Origin: Clostridiaceae bacterium
GTDB taxonomy: Bacteria; Bacillota; Clostridia; Saccharofermentanales; UBA5734
NCBI GenBank assembly: GCA_012729935.1
Contig: JAAYBY010000018.1
Location: 1-8,130, forward strand
Length of the DNA: 8,130 bases
Reading direction: 5' to 3'
In this document: one piece after another, positions 6,067 through 8,130 of the stretch
Layout: the number at the start of each line of letters is the position of its first letter
Numbering within the stretch: position 1 is the stretch's first letter
The notes under the pieces: model-generated
What the model saw: only the letters and a program-made list of their open reading frames with translations
What the model was told of the DNA's origin: nothing
Databases searched by the model: none
Program-made: the position numbers and the translations under genes

Positions 6067-6092
6067 CGTGGTTCATTTCGGATTGTACCACG
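6067..6092. repeat. Inverted repeat CGTGGT-N14-ACCACG at the zinc-ribbon promoter
   Basis: CGTGGT (6067-6072) and ACCACG (6087-6092) form perfect 6-bp arms 14 bp apart. The right arm overlaps the extended -10 element. It could be an operator or, if the start site lies further upstream, a hairpin in the leader. No regulator is suggested by the sequence. Confidence 0.4.
6082..6090 (-). promoter_or_regulatory. Extended -10 promoter of the zinc-ribbon gene
   Basis: On the minus strand TGGTACAAT provides a TGn extended -10 (TACAAT complements 6082-6087). No good -35 hexamer lies 16-18 bp upstream, as is common for extended -10 promoters. Transcription would begin near 6075, leaving a leader of about 130 nt to the start at 5942. 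The whole interval 5943-6183 holds no other gene that I can support, and no clear terminator for the methyltransferase gene. Confidence 0.45.
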
Positions 6093-6183
6093 AATGCATG
6101 ACAAATGATAGTCTTTTATGAAAATTTGAATGGTTTATCCGATGCTTATCGTCATTAATCATGATGACTGACCAGCCGGATTG

Positions 6184-7281
6184 TCAATAACATCCATATT
6201 GATGTGCTGCCTGATACATGGCAATAATGTTTTCAACGGGTGTATTATTCTGAATCTGATGCGTAGGTGCGAAATGATATCCTCTGCATGTCATCATTGT
6301 TTGCAGTGTCTCCCGACAGACTGTCATGACCTCTTCGGGCGTTCCGTATGTTAACGGACCGGCTGTTGAAATGCATCCTCTAAATCCAAGCCGACCACCA
6401 TAATGCTTCACAAGGTAGGCTGGACTCATATTCGCAGCTTCCGGCTGCAGTGTGTCGACGGCTGAAATGCCAATCTCAATTAATTCATCAAACGCCCAGC
6501 TTGATGATCCGCAGGAGTGAAGAAGAACAGGAATACCATATTCTGCTGCAAGATCGCAGAAACGCTTGTGAATCGGTTTAAAAATTTTCCTGTACAGATC
6601 CATACTGATCATTGGCGCAATTTGTGTTCCAAGATCTTCTCCGAGCCAGAGAAAATCAAACAAATCCTTACAGCGTGCCATCAGCCGTTCAAGGTATTCC
6701 AGCTGAAAGTTAACACGTCTGTTAATAAATCGCAGTGCGGGTTCGGTCTCAAGTGCCAGATGGCACAATAAATCCTCCATACCCATGATTCGCCCATTTG
6801 AATTGATGATATCCGGAAATCCGAGACCACCCACTGCCAACCCATACTGTTGGTCATACGATAAGGCCATTCGTCTGGCTTCTTCATAATCAAAATGGTC
6901 GGGATCAGGGACCGGGAAGGTATCAAACTGGTCATCTGTTGCATTGGCCAATGGGAAATCACAGAAATCCCAGTATCCTCCGCCCTCATGTTCAATCCAG
7001 CGCATGATGCAGCCTTCCAGCTGCCTGACACGGCGACCGGGAGGTGCTTCGAAAAGATCCGGACCCACATACGGAGCTGTGATCAGCCGATAATCGACAC
7101 CAAGTGCCTGATAAACAGGCTCCATGTTGTTGTCAGAAACACCCAGTGCTTTTGATAAGCGGGCATGGACTCCTGTATTGGCTTCATATCCGATGGTTAC
7201 GCGATCTGTCTTCTCGTGTGCGAAAGTTTTCCGGACCCGTTCCTTAGAGGACATTGTTTCTTTAGCTTTTTCAATACGCAT
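6184..7281 (-). CDS. Uroporphyrinogen decarboxylase-family methyltransferase (MtaA/MtbA-like fold, not HemE)
   Basis: This 365-residue TIM-barrel protein is of the UroD superfamily. Numbered from the chosen ATG, landmarks are DRVTIGYEA (26-34), WLGEDLGTQ (212-220), the zinc-type motif His255-Ser-Cys257-Gly258, FRGCIS (300-305), and a C-terminal YHFAPTHQIQ with NTPVEN (335-350). True HemE carries an N-terminal RQAGR active-site segment, absent here, so heme synthesis is unlikely. Members such as MtaA and MtbA move a methyl group from a corrinoid protein to a thiol through a His-x-Cys...Cys zinc site. Here the position aligned by eye with the third ligand appears to be His341 rather than Cys. 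The ATG at 7279-7281 is preferred over the adjacent in-frame TTG (7282-7284) because GGAAGG lies eight bases from it. The upstream neighbour is a betaine-type binding protein, separated by a terminator. Methyl transfer to or from a corrinoid protein is likely, but the substrate is unknown. Confidence 0.85.
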   Translation of the reverse strand: MRIEKAKETMSSKERVRKTFAHEKTDRVTIGYEANTGVHARLSKALGVSDNNMEPVYQALGVDYRLITAPYVGPDLFEAPPGRRVRQLEGCIMRWIEHEGGGYWDFCDFPLANATDDQFDTFPVPDPDHFDYEEARRMALSYDQQYGLAVGGLGFPDIINSNGRIMGMEDLLCHLALETEPALRFINRRVNFQLEYLERLMARCKDLFDFLWLGEDLGTQIAPMISMDLYRKIFKPIHKRFCDLAAEYGIPVLLHSCGSSSWAFDELIEIGISAVDTLQPEAANMSPAYLVKHYGGRLGFRGCISTAGPLTYGTPEEVMTVCRETLQTMMTCRGYHFAPTHQIQNNTPVENIIAMYQAAHQYGCY

Positions 7282-7289
7282 CAAACCAA

Positions 7290-7295
7290 CCTTCC
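7290..7295 (-). promoter_or_regulatory. Ribosome binding site fixing the methyltransferase ATG
   Basis: GGAAGG on the minus strand lies eight bases before ATG 7279-7281 and only five before TTG 7282-7284. Spacing and codon preference both favour the ATG. Confidence 0.65.
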
Positions 7296-7327
7296 TTTCG
7301 GATCGACTGCTGTTAACCTCAGCAATG

Positions 7328-7357
7328 ATTTTATTTAAAGGTTGACTAAAAGATCAA
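7328..7357 (-). promoter_or_regulatory. Possible promoter of the methyltransferase gene
   Basis: On the minus strand TTGATC (complement of 7352-7357) and TAAAAT (complement of 7328-7333) are 18 bp apart. A perfect TTGACA (complement of 7362-7367) lies just upstream but has no -10 at a proper distance. That TTGACA is also one arm of an inverted repeat TTGAC-N16-GTCAA (7342-7346 with 7363-7367) over the -35 region, a possible operator. The promoter call is tentative. Confidence 0.35.
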
Positions 7358-7414
7358 GAAATGTCAAGCATTTTGCGGTGTTGCTCAAACCATCCAATCG
7401 GGTCAGCAACGAAT

Positions 7415-7442
7415 AAGCCCGATCAACTCTGTGATCGGGCTT
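7415..7442 (-). terminator. Intrinsic terminator after the betaine-type binding protein gene
   Basis: AAGCCCGATCA (7415-7425) pairs perfectly with TGATCGGGCTT (7432-7442) around a 6-nt loop, an 11-bp stem. On the minus strand it is followed by ATTCGTT, a weak T-tract, but the stem ends in TT and lies 34 bp past the stop codon at 7477. It separates the transporter operon from the methyltransferase gene, perhaps with some read-through. Confidence 0.75.
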
Positions 7443-7476
7443 GTCCGCGTTAGATCCGTTTTATGAATACTGCTTT

Positions 7477-8130
7477 TTATGACAACCAGGCATCAATTTT
7501 TGACTGATTTTCATCGATCCAGGCTTTTGCAGCTTCATCGTTGTCATCATATTCCTGCATCATGCCGATCAGCTCACCCAATTCAGCTGATGAGAGGAAG
7601 TAATTCTCGAGAAATGATGCGATCTCTGGATATTCATCTGGGAATCCGGCGCGTGTCACAGCGTTGATGGTTTCCGCGCTGCCAAACGATCCTTCGGGAT
7701 CATCAAGGAACTTCAAATCAAACTCCGCAAATTTCCAATGCGGCGTCCAGCCGGTCACCACGACCCATTCTTCTGCTTCATAAGCTGTTTTCAATTCAGC
7801 TGTCATCGCTGAATCAGAGCTTGTCAGAAGATCCATCTCAGTCATGCCGTAGCTATCAATCGCTTCAGCTGCGGCTCCCATGATGCCGGCGCCAGCGTCA
7901 ATACCGACAATTCGGCCGTCAAACCGGCTGGCATGCTCATTGATCTCCTCAATCGAATCAATTGTCACATATGAGGGTACGACCAGGCCGATTTTGGCGT
8001 CTTCGTAGATTGGCCCAAGATCAACAATGTTATCCTTGACGGCTGCATAATAGTCTGCGTGCGTGTAGGGCAGCCAGGCTGTGACCTGAAAATCAATGTC
8101 GCCTGTCTCGACTGCCTGCCACATCAGTCC
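7477..8130 (-). CDS. Glycine betaine/proline-type ABC transporter substrate-binding protein (OpuAC/ProX-like), N-terminus cut by window
   Basis: About 217 residues are visible. The frame is open to the right edge (Gly-Leu precedes the first visible Met), so the start and any signal peptide lie outside. The call rests on GLMWQAVETGDID and TAWLPYTHADYY near the visible start, and on VVVTGWTPHWKF in the second half. In this family the Trp residues of the AWLP and GW-x-PHW segments help form the aromatic cage that binds the trimethylammonium group. It would act outside the membrane, delivering betaine or a similar quaternary amine to an OpuA/ProU-type permease and ATPase. Gene order in the family suggests those lie upstream, beyond the window. 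It ends in a hydrophilic helix (KIDAWLS) and is followed by a terminator. The family is clear; the exact ligand (glycine betaine, choline, carnitine, proline betaine) is not. Use may be osmoprotection or, given the next gene, methyl-group catabolism. Confidence 0.9.
   Translation of the reverse strand, partial: GLMWQAVETGDIDFQVTAWLPYTHADYYAAVKDNIVDLGPIYEDAKIGLVVPSYVTIDSIEEINEHASRFDGRIVGIDAGAGIMGAAAEAIDSYGMTEMDLLTSSDSAMTAELKTAYEAEEWVVVTGWTPHWKFAEFDLKFLDDPEGSFGSAETINAVTRAGFPDEYPEIASFLENYFLSSAELGELIGMMQEYDDNDEAAKAWIDENQSKIDAWLS

Noticed and set aside
6124..6183. A terminator for the methyltransferase gene
   Set aside because: Only a 5-bp GTCAT/ATGAC pairing with no T-tract is present, which is too weak to call.
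6681..7070. A 129-codon minus-strand frame inside the methyltransferase gene
   Set aside because: It is a frame-shifted shadow of the UroD-family gene. The main frame is continuous, with family motifs on both sides.
6184..7281. Annotation as HemE (heme-synthesis uroporphyrinogen decarboxylase)
   Set aside because: The N-terminal RQAGR substrate-binding segment of HemE is absent and the protein has a His-x-Cys zinc-type motif, fitting the methyltransferase branch.
1..8130. tRNA, rRNA, CRISPR, insertion sequence, cobalamin or SAM riboswitch
   Set aside because: Reading both strands of the intergenic spacers, I found no cloverleaf, regular repeat-spacer array, transposase frame with terminal inverted repeats, or recognisable riboswitch core. 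This was by eye; a covariance-model search would settle it.

Overview
The window looks like chromosomal DNA of a low-to-mid GC anaerobic Bacillota (Clostridia-like) bacterium. The signs are strong AGGAGG-type ribosome binding sites, compact hairpin terminators, and anaerobe-type genes: a rubrerythrin-like ferritin protein, a CoA-disulfide/persulfide reductase fused to rhodanese, a stand-alone MetH activation domain and a UroD-type methyltransferase. I cannot name the genus. I see no mobile element, CRISPR array, tRNA or rRNA.

Layout. Positions 1-1895 run on the plus strand: the 3' part of an SGNH/GDSL hydrolase cut by the window edge, a ferritin-like diiron protein with its own promoter and a leader hairpin, and a free-standing methionine-synthase activation (B12 reactivation) domain protein with a Cys-rich tail. 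A hairpin at 1924-1952 can end transcription from both sides. Everything from 1987 onward is on the minus strand. In transcription order (right to left) these are: the C-terminal part of a glycine-betaine-type ABC substrate-binding protein (cut by the right edge) with a terminator; a UroD-family methyltransferase; a small double zinc-ribbon protein with its own promoter and terminator; a two-gene unit of a short CPA2 cation/proton antiporter followed by a PII-like protein; and a CoA-disulfide reductase-rhodanese fusion behind a good sigma-70-type promoter surrounded by repeats.

How the genes may work together. Two themes stand out. (1) One-carbon/corrinoid chemistry: the betaine-type binding protein, the UroD/MtaA-like methyltransferase and the MetH-type activation domain are what one expects around demethylation of a quaternary amine or other methyl donor. 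However, no corrinoid protein or MttB-type methyltransferase is in the window, and the activation-domain gene lies about 4.3 kb away on the other strand, so this link is an inference. (2) Ion transport under small-ligand control: the antiporter lacks the C-terminal nucleotide-binding RCK domain of Kef-type relatives and is followed 50 bp later by a PII-like protein, which suggests that regulation is supplied in trans. The ferritin-like protein and the CoA-disulfide reductase-rhodanese fit oxidative and sulfane-sulfur stress handling. The most promising candidate for an underdescribed system is the antiporter plus PII-like pair; the rest are recognisable families in a mildly unusual arrangement.
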